NCBI GenBank assembly: GCA_947166565.1
Contig: CAMVEL010000004.1
Span: 27,962 to 91,961, forward strand
Source of the DNA: an uncultured Erysipelotrichaceae bacterium
Lineage (GTDB): Bacteria; Bacillota_I; Bacilli_A; RFN20; CAG-826
Direction: 5' to 3'
DNA length: 64,000 bases
This document shows positions 17,245 to 25,430 of this stretch, in pieces (the stretch's first letter is position 1; the number at the start of each line of letters is the position of its first letter). The translations under genes and the position numbers were made by a program. The notes under the pieces were generated by a model. That model saw only the letters and a program-made list of their open reading frames with translations, did not search any database and was not told where the DNA came from.

Positions 17245-18382
17245 TGAAAAGCCCCCCATCCACCTGAACCATCTGCGCGGCTAGTTCCGAAATCGTTTGT
17301 TTTTGGCCGCGGGTTAAGAAAGTAAAGACATAGGAAACAAGCATCAATAGACCTGATATCGCCGCTAACATAAATAACGGCATGCCCCCTAGTATTGGGT
17401 ATGAGAGGACATCGACGGATTTGGAACCATAGGCGAAAAGAAGGGCGATTATCGGAATGCCACATTGGATAAGCAGACAAATCGGGGTTCTGATAAGCAA
17501 AGAAACGACGGATATTTCTTTTCCTTTGTTGCTTCTAAACGGCCGCTTAAGCATCTTTTCCACCACCGTTTGACCGTTTTTAAGGAAAAGAGGTAAAACG
17601 AAATAGTGGATTATGGTCACGAACAAATAGGCAAGGAAGGCTTCGCCGATCTTTTTCCCTTGGACCGATTTATAGGCTTGCTCATATTCCTTGAAGGTTG
17701 TCTGATATGGCAAATAATCCGTTTCCACTTCGCGAATCGCCTTTTCCAACAAATTAGCATACCTCGCTTGGAGCTTGTTTCTTAAGTCCGCCCCCTCTTT
17801 AAAGGAAGGGTTTCTGAATGCCTCATCTATTTTTTCCGCGGCCTCATTCAATAAATACGGGTATCCGTTATTTTCGAAGACGTTATCAAAACCATTACAT
17901 AAAATAGCGGTATATGTCGATCCGTCTTTGATTTCATAGTCTTTTTGGGCGTATTCTGATATATGGGTCGGCTTAAATTGCTCATAGTAGGAGTAGAGCA
18001 TATCGGTCTCTGGAGTTATTGGATTAACACTTCCGTAAACCGTTTTGGAAAGCGAATCCTCGCTATGCCCGTTTTTCAATAGGGACGCATACGTCAAAGA
18101 GATGACATAGGAATTCGCGTTCTCGTCTACCGTGAGCAAAACCCCATTACGGTTTTTCCTTCCGAGGTTCGTCGTTTCTATGTAACCTTTGAGATCGGCT
18201 TCCTTATTCTGCAAAGTGGTTTGGTCTTCTTTGAAGGCCCCGGCGGAGGAAGCTATGGCGTCGACCCCAAAGAAAAGGATCGTCGAAACGATGCCAATCG
18301 TGAGGACGTTCAGCAGGAGACTTACAAGTTTTTGCCCCCTTTTTATGATCGGGGCGTCTGCATAGAGGGATACGCTTTTCAT
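17237..18382 (-). CDS. RDD-like membrane protein (first of a pair)
   Basis: About 381 residues: first helix near 20-42, a long hydrophilic loop of about 170 residues, then three or four helices (FLAYLFVTIIHYFVLPLFL, TPICLLIQCGIPIIALLFAYG, and onwards). NGQTVVEKMLKRPFRSNKGKE matches the cytoplasmic RDD segment. The start is taken at the ATG at 18382, which follows a TTGACA-17-TATCAT promoter by 13 nt; a GTG at 18404-18406 lies inside that promoter and is unlikely. Overlaps the next RDD gene by 8 nt. Confidence 0.7.
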   Translation of the reverse strand: MKSVSLYADAPIIKRGQKLVSLLLNVLTIGIVSTILFFGVDAIASSAGAFKEDQTTLQNKEADLKGYIETTNLGRKNRNGVLLTVDENANSYVISLTYASLLKNGHSEDSLSKTVYGSVNPITPETDMLYSYYEQFKPTHISEYAQKDYEIKDGSTYTAILCNGFDNVFENNGYPYLLNEAAEKIDEAFRNPSFKEGADLRNKLQARYANLLEKAIREVETDYLPYQTTFKEYEQAYKSVQGKKIGEAFLAYLFVTIIHYFVLPLFLKNGQTVVEKMLKRPFRSNKGKEISVVSLLIRTPICLLIQCGIPIIALLFAYGSKSVDVLSYPILGGMPLFMLAAISGLLMLVSYVFTFLTRGQKQTISELAAQMVQVDGGLFNG

Positions 18383-18395
18383 GGCTCGATAAGAA

Positions 18396-18424
18396 ATGAT
18401 ATGCACACCCCTGTTTTATGTCAA
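18396..18424 (-). promoter_or_regulatory. Promoter of the minus-strand RDD/ABC unit
   Basis: On the minus strand TTGACA (18419-18424), 17-bp spacer, TATCAT (18396-18401). The predicted 5' leader is about 6-7 nt and carries no Shine-Dalgarno sequence. Confidence 0.65.
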
Positions 18425-18566
18425 AATGATTAACCCGTTTTTCCGTTTTTCGCATAGTCCAATCAAGGGATTTCTAGGGTGCTTAAAGAAGGCGAATTTT
18501 TGTCTATGAACGAGGCTTTTTCCTAGCCTTTTAAAGCTTTTGCGAAAACCTCTATTATTTTGCCCA

Positions 18567-18580
18567 TGAAAGCGCTTTCT
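18567..18580. promoter_or_regulatory. CcpA cre-like / LacI-family operator palindrome
   Basis: TGAAAGCGCTTTCT contains the perfect 12-nt palindrome GAAAGCGCTTTC and fits the catabolite-responsive element pattern. It lies in the 400+ bp divergent region (18383-18806) between two transporter operons; the rest of this region is AT-rich and shows no gene. Confidence 0.5.
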
Positions 18581-18744
18581 AAAAGGCTTATAAACTTGTT
18601 TATTCTTATTAAAAAGAAGGATAGGAAAAAGCAATAAAAATAGGATTCATCGAATGGAAATCGATCAAAGCGTTTTTTTCTCTTGGCGGTTTTTTAACCA
18701 TATATTAAAGCAAGGTGGAAGAAGGACTTCAATACCCATTTTCC

Positions 18745-18800
18745 AAGGCCTTTATAAAGCCTTCGGTTTGATTGCAAGGGGTCTCATTCTAGTATAGAAT
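18745..18800 (+). promoter_or_regulatory. Leaderless-type promoter with upstream inverted repeat
   Basis: TTGCAA (18772-18777), 17-bp spacer, TAGAAT (18795-18800), then 6 nt to the ATG at 18807. Just upstream an AAGGC...GCCTT inverted repeat around TTTATAAA (18745-18763) could be a regulator site. Confidence 0.6.
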
Positions 18801-18806
18801 AATCCC

Positions 18807-20990
18807 ATGCTAAACAGACATGGAAAAAGGAATCAAACCCTTCGAACCAAAGCCTCTTTCTTTGGTTTTACTTTCGCTCTCTTTGCTATGGTTTTGGCGG
18901 CTGGATCGGCCGCACTTTTTGACAGAGGGGCAAGGAAGGTCGACGCCGAACCGGTGACCTCGTATACGTTCGATAACGAAGATCCGGAATACATGAGCGC
19001 CGATGACCTCGCGGCTTCCATCAAAAAGGTCTCGATCACCGATACCTCCCAATCCATCAGCGTTACCTTCTCGTCTTCGGTTCGCATTTACAACAACGGC
19101 CGTTATAACAACGTCTATGTCCGCGTCGATGATGAGAAATTCTCGGAAAATGGCGCTCTTGCAGCTTCCGACGCCGCCAAGGAGGCGGCTTTGGATCCAA
19201 CCAGCGAATTCTTCCGCAATTATCAGGTTCCCGAATATAACGCGACAGTCTTCAAAATCGCTTATGCCAATGCCGGTGGTAATAAGAGCCCAACCGACAT
19301 TGTTATCCCTGAATACATCAATTTCCTTAAGCAAAGCATTGAATATCCAGCCGAGGAAGAAGGCGGAGCACCCGAAGAAGTCTCCATCTTTACCTACCGT
19401 TTACGCATTACAACCATCACTAGCGGAGTTCCTTTCACCAATAACTCCACCCTCGAAACCGATTGGGGGAAGATCAAATCCGTTACGATTCCTTCTTCCG
19501 TCGAGACGATTGAACCAGACGCTTTCCCAAATGCCGCTGAAGCCGACATCAATTTCTATTGCGTAGATTCCAAAGAGGAAATCGAAGAAAAGAATTGGTC
19601 TGACGATTGGACTAACGTCCCTGAAGCAAACATCCATTATGAGGCAACCTTCAAAGAAGAAACCAAATACGAGGATTTGGGCGATCTTTACGTTTCTCCA
19701 ACCAACACCAACTATCAGGATATCGGTAAAGGCGATAACTACATCCTTTCCTGCTATCCAAACAAAGAAGGATTTGAACAGTTCCGTAAACCCCTTGTCA
19801 TCGAATACAGCATGATGGACGGCGGACCAGAACGTTATTTCTATGAAGTCCCATTAGTCAGCTCGACCACTTATTATGATGGCGTTGGTTCCTCAATCGG
19901 CGCCATGTCATTGACCATCAACGTCGACCTTCCTAAGAAAGCCGATCAAGAGATTTCGTTCAATTCGATTCTCTTCCACAATATCCATCACGCGGTCAAA
20001 AACGAAGCGATCGGCAATACCTTCGTGCCGGATTTAGATAGACCAAGTCGCATTATTTCTCCCAAAGTTTTCGTTACGGAAGCAGATTACTTCTCTGACA
20101 TCATCGCCGATTTCAAGACCACGGGTATCTCCACTTGGGCTGATTTCACCCTCTTGAAAGTCCGCTTCGATTTCAATGAAGATGCTTTCAAGACCTTCAA
20201 TCACAACAGCTACATCGCCCATGAAAAGGAAATCCAAAATGGAACCCTCGTCATCCGCTATCAGCTCAATTCCATCGCTTCGGCCAAATACGTTGTCAAA
20301 TATTTAGGAGAAGGCAATACGGAAAAGACCTCAATTGTCCAAATTTCGACGCCGATGAGTGCCGTTTCCTTACGTAATGGCGCGGAATTCGGTTTCATGC
20401 TCACCAACGGATCCGTCGGTGCCGACTTCAAACCGGAGAACCTCATTGAAGTCGAACTATCCGGCTTCAGCCTCCACCTCGACCTCTATAACACCGCGAA
20501 GAACAACGTGGCTAACAACTCCAAAGTCAACGTCCGTTTCGCTTCTTTGCGTATTTATGATAAGGAAAGCATGACTGTTGCCATGTTCTCCATTCCTCTA
20601 GCTTTCATCATCGGTTACGCGATTTATATCGTTGCCTTCCTCGCTATTGCCTTTGGCTTATATTTCTATAGAAAGAACCGCTTCAAAAACGATGAATTCC
20701 GCCGCGTCAACAAGAAGAAATACATTATCGAATCCGCCAAGAATTTCGTCGGTTTCGCTATCGTTCTCGCCGCCGTGCTTTGCATAATCGGACGCTGGGG
20801 ATGGCTAAATAACGGAGTCGTCGTCTTCAACCCGCTCGACCCAGGCGTCATTATCTTCACTGTCCTCGGCGGCATTTTCATCGGTTTCACGATCCGCAAC
20901 ATCGTCGTCTCGATCAAACTCATCCGTGAACGTCAAAAGAAATTACGTCTCAAACTCGACTCTGATGTCGTTGAAGACGGTACCAACTAA
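18807..20990 (+). CDS. Large surface-exposed membrane protein, first gene of the nuclease/ABC operon
   Basis: 727 residues: an N-terminal hydrophobic segment (about 19-39), an extracytoplasmic region of about 560 residues, and three C-terminal helices (about 590-612, 645-665, 685-705) ending in a basic cytoplasmic tail. Around residue 216 the segment IKSVTIPSSVETIEPDAF is one copy of a BspA-type leucine-rich repeat. No enzyme motif seen. The next gene, an ABC ATPase, starts 21 bp downstream with its own AAGGAG, so this is the first gene of the operon. It could be a substrate receptor or transporter accessory; this is inference from position. Confidence 0.7.
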   Translation: MLNRHGKRNQTLRTKASFFGFTFALFAMVLAAGSAALFDRGARKVDAEPVTSYTFDNEDPEYMSADDLAASIKKVSITDTSQSISVTFSSSVRIYNNGRYNNVYVRVDDEKFSENGALAASDAAKEAALDPTSEFFRNYQVPEYNATVFKIAYANAGGNKSPTDIVIPEYINFLKQSIEYPAEEEGGAPEEVSIFTYRLRITTITSGVPFTNNSTLETDWGKIKSVTIPSSVETIEPDAFPNAAEADINFYCVDSKEEIEEKNWSDDWTNVPEANIHYEATFKEETKYEDLGDLYVSPTNTNYQDIGKGDNYILSCYPNKEGFEQFRKPLVIEYSMMDGGPERYFYEVPLVSSTTYYDGVGSSIGAMSLTINVDLPKKADQEISFNSILFHNIHHAVKNEAIGNTFVPDLDRPSRIISPKVFVTEADYFSDIIADFKTTGISTWADFTLLKVRFDFNEDAFKTFNHNSYIAHEKEIQNGTLVIRYQLNSIASAKYVVKYLGEGNTEKTSIVQISTPMSAVSLRNGAEFGFMLTNGSVGADFKPENLIEVELSGFSLHLDLYNTAKNNVANNSKVNVRFASLRIYDKESMTVAMFSIPLAFIIGYAIYIVAFLAIAFGLYFYRKNRFKNDEFRRVNKKKYIIESAKNFVGFAIVLAAVLCIIGRWGWLNNGVVVFNPLDPGVIIFTVLGGIFIGFTIRNIVVSIKLIRERQKKLRLKLDSDVVEDGTN

Positions 20991-21011
20991 ATCTAATGAA
21001 GGAGAATAGAC

Positions 21012-22922
21012 ATGGAAATTCGCATTAGAGACCTTACAAAAATCTTCCCGGGCGACCCGAAGAAGAACATCCGTGACACCATTGCCGTCAAGGACATGAG
21101 CTTCACGGTTCCAGATGGCAAACTCGTTGGTTTGCTAGGACCTTCGGGATGTGGTAAATCCACGACTCTTTACATGATCTCGGGCCTTCAGGTACCGACT
21201 TCCGGTGAAGTTTGGTTCGGCGACCAGGAAGTCACGAACCTTTCTCCTGAAAAGCGCGGCATCGGCTTGGTTTTCCAAAACTACGCCCTTTACCCGCACA
21301 TGACGATTTACAAGAACATCGAATTCCCCTTAACCAACCTTAAGGTCGAAGTTCCTCTCGTCACCTTCTACGATTACACCTTTACCTATCAATATGCCCT
21401 TACACCGAAAGATGATGTACAGGGTATCGTAACCGCGACCAAATATCTTGGTGGCAAACTCGGTGTTCCTGCCAAGAGATTCATCACTGAAGCAGTGGTT
21501 GAAGGGAACAACCTCAAACTTACCGTCAAGATTCTCGAAGTCGCCCCAGCCTTACGCGATTCCTTCGTTGAGAACTTCCAAAAGATCATCAAAGCGGAAC
21601 TCGTCAACGAAGAATCCAAACAGGCTACCGACGCCCTCTTTGATACCATGGTCAGGGCCAGCGTTGGCAAAATCGGCGAGAAGCAGACCGTCAAAATCGC
21701 CTTCTCCGGCGTTTTGCCAAAGGATTTCACCTCCGCCCATATCGATGACACCATCAACGCCTTCACCGAAGCCGTAAAGAAATATGCGGTTCCCGCGGGC
21801 GTGGCCATCACGCGTACGGCGGTCGGCTATGAAATGCTTGCCAACATCATTAGGGTTCCACGCGCCAAATTGGATGACCTCCTCAAAGAGATTGAAGGAG
21901 CGGTCGCTTTTGCGAAGAGCAACCACTCGATTGCCAGGGTTGACGATAAGGAACTCGCGGTCGAAATCAAGAAATACCTCAAAGAACGCAAAGTCGGATG
22001 CAGCGATCTTAAGATCTATGCCGTTGGAGCAACCACCAAACTATTTGTCAAACTCGTTCGTATCAATGAGCAAAAAGCCGCCGAGGTCATGAAAGACCTT
22101 GAGGCCCAACTCCAATTGTCCGATCTCGAAATCAAGACCAGACAAGCCATTGCCCATCGTCGCCTTACAAAAGAGGAGAGGCGTGACATCGTTTACGAAA
22201 CCGCAAAGCTCGTCCAAGTCGACGAATACCTCCAAAGAAAACCAAACCAACTCTCCGGTGGTCAACAGCAGCGTGTCGCTATTGCCCGTGCCCTTGTCAA
22301 GAAGCCTCGCGTCCTTTTGTTGGATGAACCTCTTTCCAACCTCGACGCCCGTCTTCGTTTGCAAACCCGTGAGGAAATCCGCCGCATCCAGCAGGAAACC
22401 GGCATCACCACCGTCTTCGTCACCCACGACCAAGAAGAAGCAATGTCCATTTCCGACCAGATCGTCGTTATGAAACTCGGCGTCATGCAGCAAATCGACG
22501 CCCCACAGGAAGTCTATAACAATCCGGCGAACCTCTTCGTCGCCCAATTCCTTGGCACCCCGCCAATCAACGTCTTCAAAGGCCGCATCGAAGGTAAGAA
22601 GGTCCTTATCGGCGATGATGTCGTTTTGGAAGTCGAAAAAGAAGTGGGTGACCGCAACGTTTATGTTGCCATCCGTCCAGAAGGCTTCCTCCTTTCCAAG
22701 GATCAAAAAGGCGTTCTCCACGCTGAATCCGAAATGGTTCAAATCCTTGGCCGTGATATTTCCATCGTCGCCAAGAATCCAAATTGCACCAAGGAAACCT
22801 TCAAGGTTATCGTCTCCGCCGAGGAAGCCTCCTCTTCAGTCGGTACCTTGAGTCTAAAGATCAAACCGAACAAGATTTTCGTTTTCGACGGCGAGAACGA
22901 GGAAAGGATCCGCTTCGAATAA
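21012..22922 (+). CDS. Sugar-type ABC transporter ATPase with ~270-residue insertion
   Basis: 636 residues, paralogue of the 14813-16261 ATPase. Walker [10 protein letters not shown] (43-51), Gln89 Q-loop, LSGGQQQR (414-421), Walker B VLLLDEP (434-440), FVTHDQEEA switch and MalK-like C-terminal domain. Q-loop to signature is 325 residues, about 270 more than E. coli MalK. The inserted part (about 113-385) looks like one or two folded alpha/beta domains, not a linker. I recall that M. genitalium MG187 and M. pneumoniae MPN134, also next to a nuclease gene, are similarly long. Shine-Dalgarno AAGGAG (21000-21005). Confidence 0.93.
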   Translation: MEIRIRDLTKIFPGDPKKNIRDTIAVKDMSFTVPDGKLVGLLGPSGCGKSTTLYMISGLQVPTSGEVWFGDQEVTNLSPEKRGIGLVFQNYALYPHMTIYKNIEFPLTNLKVEVPLVTFYDYTFTYQYALTPKDDVQGIVTATKYLGGKLGVPAKRFITEAVVEGNNLKLTVKILEVAPALRDSFVENFQKIIKAELVNEESKQATDALFDTMVRASVGKIGEKQTVKIAFSGVLPKDFTSAHIDDTINAFTEAVKKYAVPAGVAITRTAVGYEMLANIIRVPRAKLDDLLKEIEGAVAFAKSNHSIARVDDKELAVEIKKYLKERKVGCSDLKIYAVGATTKLFVKLVRINEQKAAEVMKDLEAQLQLSDLEIKTRQAIAHRRLTKEERRDIVYETAKLVQVDEYLQRKPNQLSGGQQQRVAIARALVKKPRVLLLDEPLSNLDARLRLQTREEIRRIQQETGITTVFVTHDQEEAMSISDQIVVMKLGVMQQIDAPQEVYNNPANLFVAQFLGTPPINVFKGRIEGKKVLIGDDVVLEVEKEVGDRNVYVAIRPEGFLLSKDQKGVLHAESEMVQILGRDISIVAKNPNCTKETFKVIVSAEEASSSVGTLSLKIKPNKIFVFDGENEERIRFE

Positions 22923-22935
22923 GCGGTGAGGGCTT

Positions 22936-24354
22936 ATGAAAAGAAACATTAGAATTTGCTCTCTAATCGACCTCATCAAGAACATCGCTTATTGCGTTGC
23001 TGGCGCCGTCCTCCTTTTCATCGGCGCCCTTCGCCTAATGGAAGAGACCCCTGGTGAGATTGAATCCGGACAAAAACTCGGGGAATTTGGCCTTGCCTTC
23101 CTCGGCGTTATCCTCATCGTCATCGGACTATTCGGTTTCTATTGGCTTGGAGCTTTGAAAAGAGAAGCCGCCAAAACCGAAGGCTACGATGCCGACTTAG
23201 TCAGAAAATACGGTATTTTGGCCACGGTATTCGCCCAAATGCCTACTGGCGTCGTTTCCTTGATGGACCGCGCCGAAAGGAAGAAGAACGGCGAACTCAC
23301 CAAACGTGGCGTCGCCTCCAACGAACTTTTCGCGGAAACCCGTCCAGAATATAAGGAAGGGTATGACGCGGAAAATAACGCGGTCATCCGTCTTGTTTCG
23401 CCAAGGAACAACGGCAAAGCCTACCAGACCCGCGGAATCGAGGATATCGGTTCGAAGAACAATTGGAAGGGTTGGTTATACCTAGCCCCTGTCATCATTC
23501 TCGTCTCGATCTTCCTTATCTATCCTCTTGTTAACACCATCTTTATCTCCTTTACCCAGGATTACCTTTATGCGACAGGCGAATTCCAAGGTATGACCCT
23601 TACGAATTTCACTTACATCCTCGGTTTGACAAATAGGGCTAACGGCGCGCATGAATCCTATTTCGTTTCGTACGCGATTCCAAATACCATCATCTGCGTT
23701 ATCGTTACCGTTCCTGTTTCAACAATCCTCGCCCTCCTCATCTCCGTCGCCCTTAATTCCATCAAATGGTTCCAGAAGATCCTCCAGACCATCTTCTTCC
23801 TTCCATATGTCACTAACGGCATCGCGGTCGGTATGGTCTTCTCGGTCATCTTCGCCGATAAGGGCGTCATCAACTTCCTCTTCAATACGCCAGACAAGGT
23901 TTGGATTTATGGTGCCGAACGCTGGACCGCCATGATTCCTCTTTGTTTCTACATCGTTTGGAGTTCCATCCCATTCAAGATCCTTATCTTCCTTTCCGGT
24001 TTGCAAGGTATTGATAAGCAGTACTACCAAGCCGCCCAAATCGACTCCGCCTCCAAAGCCAAAGTCCTTTGGAGAATCACCGTTCCATTACTTTCGCCAC
24101 AGATCCTATATATCCTTATCACTTCCTTTATCGGGGCGTGGAAGGAATATACGGCCGTCGTCGGTTTGTTCAACGGTCCTGGTACGCTTGGAAAAGCGGG
24201 CGACCCGAACATGGAAACGATCGTCTTCTACATCTACGAAAACCTCTCGACCCAGACCTCTTATGCTGCGGCCGCGGCGGTCTTCCTCTTCGTCATCATC
24301 CTTCTCTTCACGGCCTTGCAATTCGCGGTCAGTAAGAAGAGAGTGCATTATTAA
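22936..24354 (+). CDS. ABC transporter permease, MalF/UgpA type, with extra N-terminal region
   Basis: 472 residues. The first ~170 residues hold two extra helices (about 15-35 and 50-73) and a charged cytoplasmic stretch that are absent from the 316-residue paralogue. From NNWKGWLYLAPVIILVSIF onward it is a standard six-helix permease with EAA motif QAAQIDSASKAKVLWRITVP. It follows the ATPase by 13 bp with GGTGAGG as ribosome-binding site. Confidence 0.92.
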   Translation: MKRNIRICSLIDLIKNIAYCVAGAVLLFIGALRLMEETPGEIESGQKLGEFGLAFLGVILIVIGLFGFYWLGALKREAAKTEGYDADLVRKYGILATVFAQMPTGVVSLMDRAERKKNGELTKRGVASNELFAETRPEYKEGYDAENNAVIRLVSPRNNGKAYQTRGIEDIGSKNNWKGWLYLAPVIILVSIFLIYPLVNTIFISFTQDYLYATGEFQGMTLTNFTYILGLTNRANGAHESYFVSYAIPNTIICVIVTVPVSTILALLISVALNSIKWFQKILQTIFFLPYVTNGIAVGMVFSVIFADKGVINFLFNTPDKVWIYGAERWTAMIPLCFYIVWSSIPFKILIFLSGLQGIDKQYYQAAQIDSASKAKVLWRITVPLLSPQILYILITSFIGAWKEYTAVVGLFNGPGTLGKAGDPNMETIVFYIYENLSTQTSYAAAAAVFLFVIILLFTALQFAVSKKRVHY

Positions 24355-24366
24355 GGAGGCAAAACA

Positions 24367-25362
24367 ATGGCTAACGAACAGACAAACCTTGAAAACGTCT
24401 CCCGCGAGAAGTACATCGATTTCCGTTATGTGAAAGTCAATAACGAAATCGTCCTTTCCCTTGATGAAGCCGGAAAAACCGTCGATGCCATCAAGAGGGC
24501 CGAGAAAGTCTCCCATATCATCGTCACGGTTTTCACCTACATCTTCATTCTTCTTCTTGCCCTCGTCGTGGTCTTCCCATTCTACTGGATGATCATCACC
24601 TCGCTTAAGCAAAACGAGGAAATCAACGGGGCCGTGCAGACATTCTTCCCGACCATCGTCATGTGGAGCAACTACGTCCACGTATTCCAGGTCTTCGACT
24701 TCGGAACCTATATGTTCAACACCATCGTCGTCGCGATCTTCTCGACTTTGGGAACCTTGCTTACGACCATCCTCGCCGCGTTTGCCTTTGCAAGGCTTCG
24801 CTTCAAAGGGCGCGACGCGGTCTTCGCCATCTTCCTTATGACGATGATGATCCCGGGCGAAATGATGGTTATCTCGAACTACATCACCGTCGCTTCCTTC
24901 GGCTGGATCGGCGAAGGGCAAACCATCTTCGACGCCTATCTTTCGATGATCGTCCCGTTCTGGACCTCCGTCTTCTATATCTATTTATTAAGGCAGAACT
25001 TCAAGCAGATCCCGAACGAACTCTATCTTGCGGCCAAGGTCGATGGCAAATCCGACTGGAGCTTCCTTTGGAAGGTCATGGTCCCTCTTGCCTCCCCGAC
25101 CCTTATCTCCATCACCATCCTCAAATTCATGGGTACATGGAATTCCTACGTTTGGCCAAACCTCGTCACCTCCAAGAGGGAATACCGCCTCATCTCCAAC
25201 GGTCTTCGTTCTTCGGCCTTCGTCGATATCGACGCCGGCATAACCGCCTATGGTTATCAGATGGCCGCGACCGTTTTGGTCACCGTCCCGTTATTCCTCC
25301 TCTTCATATTCTTCCGTAAATACATCATGAAAGGCGTTGGCCGCGCCGGTATCAAAGGATAA
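24367..25362 (+). CDS. ABC transporter permease, MalG/UgpE type
   Basis: 331 residues, six helices, EAA region NELYLAAKVDGKSDWSFLWKVMVP and C-terminus GVGRAGIKG, closely related to the 12900-13859 permease. AAGGAGG lies just before the start and the upstream permease ends 12 bp away. With the 22936 product it forms the translocation channel of the operon's transporter. Confidence 0.93.
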   Translation: MANEQTNLENVSREKYIDFRYVKVNNEIVLSLDEAGKTVDAIKRAEKVSHIIVTVFTYIFILLLALVVVFPFYWMIITSLKQNEEINGAVQTFFPTIVMWSNYVHVFQVFDFGTYMFNTIVVAIFSTLGTLLTTILAAFAFARLRFKGRDAVFAIFLMTMMIPGEMMVISNYITVASFGWIGEGQTIFDAYLSMIVPFWTSVFYIYLLRQNFKQIPNELYLAAKVDGKSDWSFLWKVMVPLASPTLISITILKFMGTWNSYVWPNLVTSKREYRLISNGLRSSAFVDIDAGITAYGYQMAATVLVTVPLFLLFIFFRKYIMKGVGRAGIKG

Positions 25363-25430
25363 GGCCATTAAATTCGATTTAAGAAGCGTATGCTCTTAGA
25401 TAAAACCAAAAAGAAAGAAGGTATCTAATC

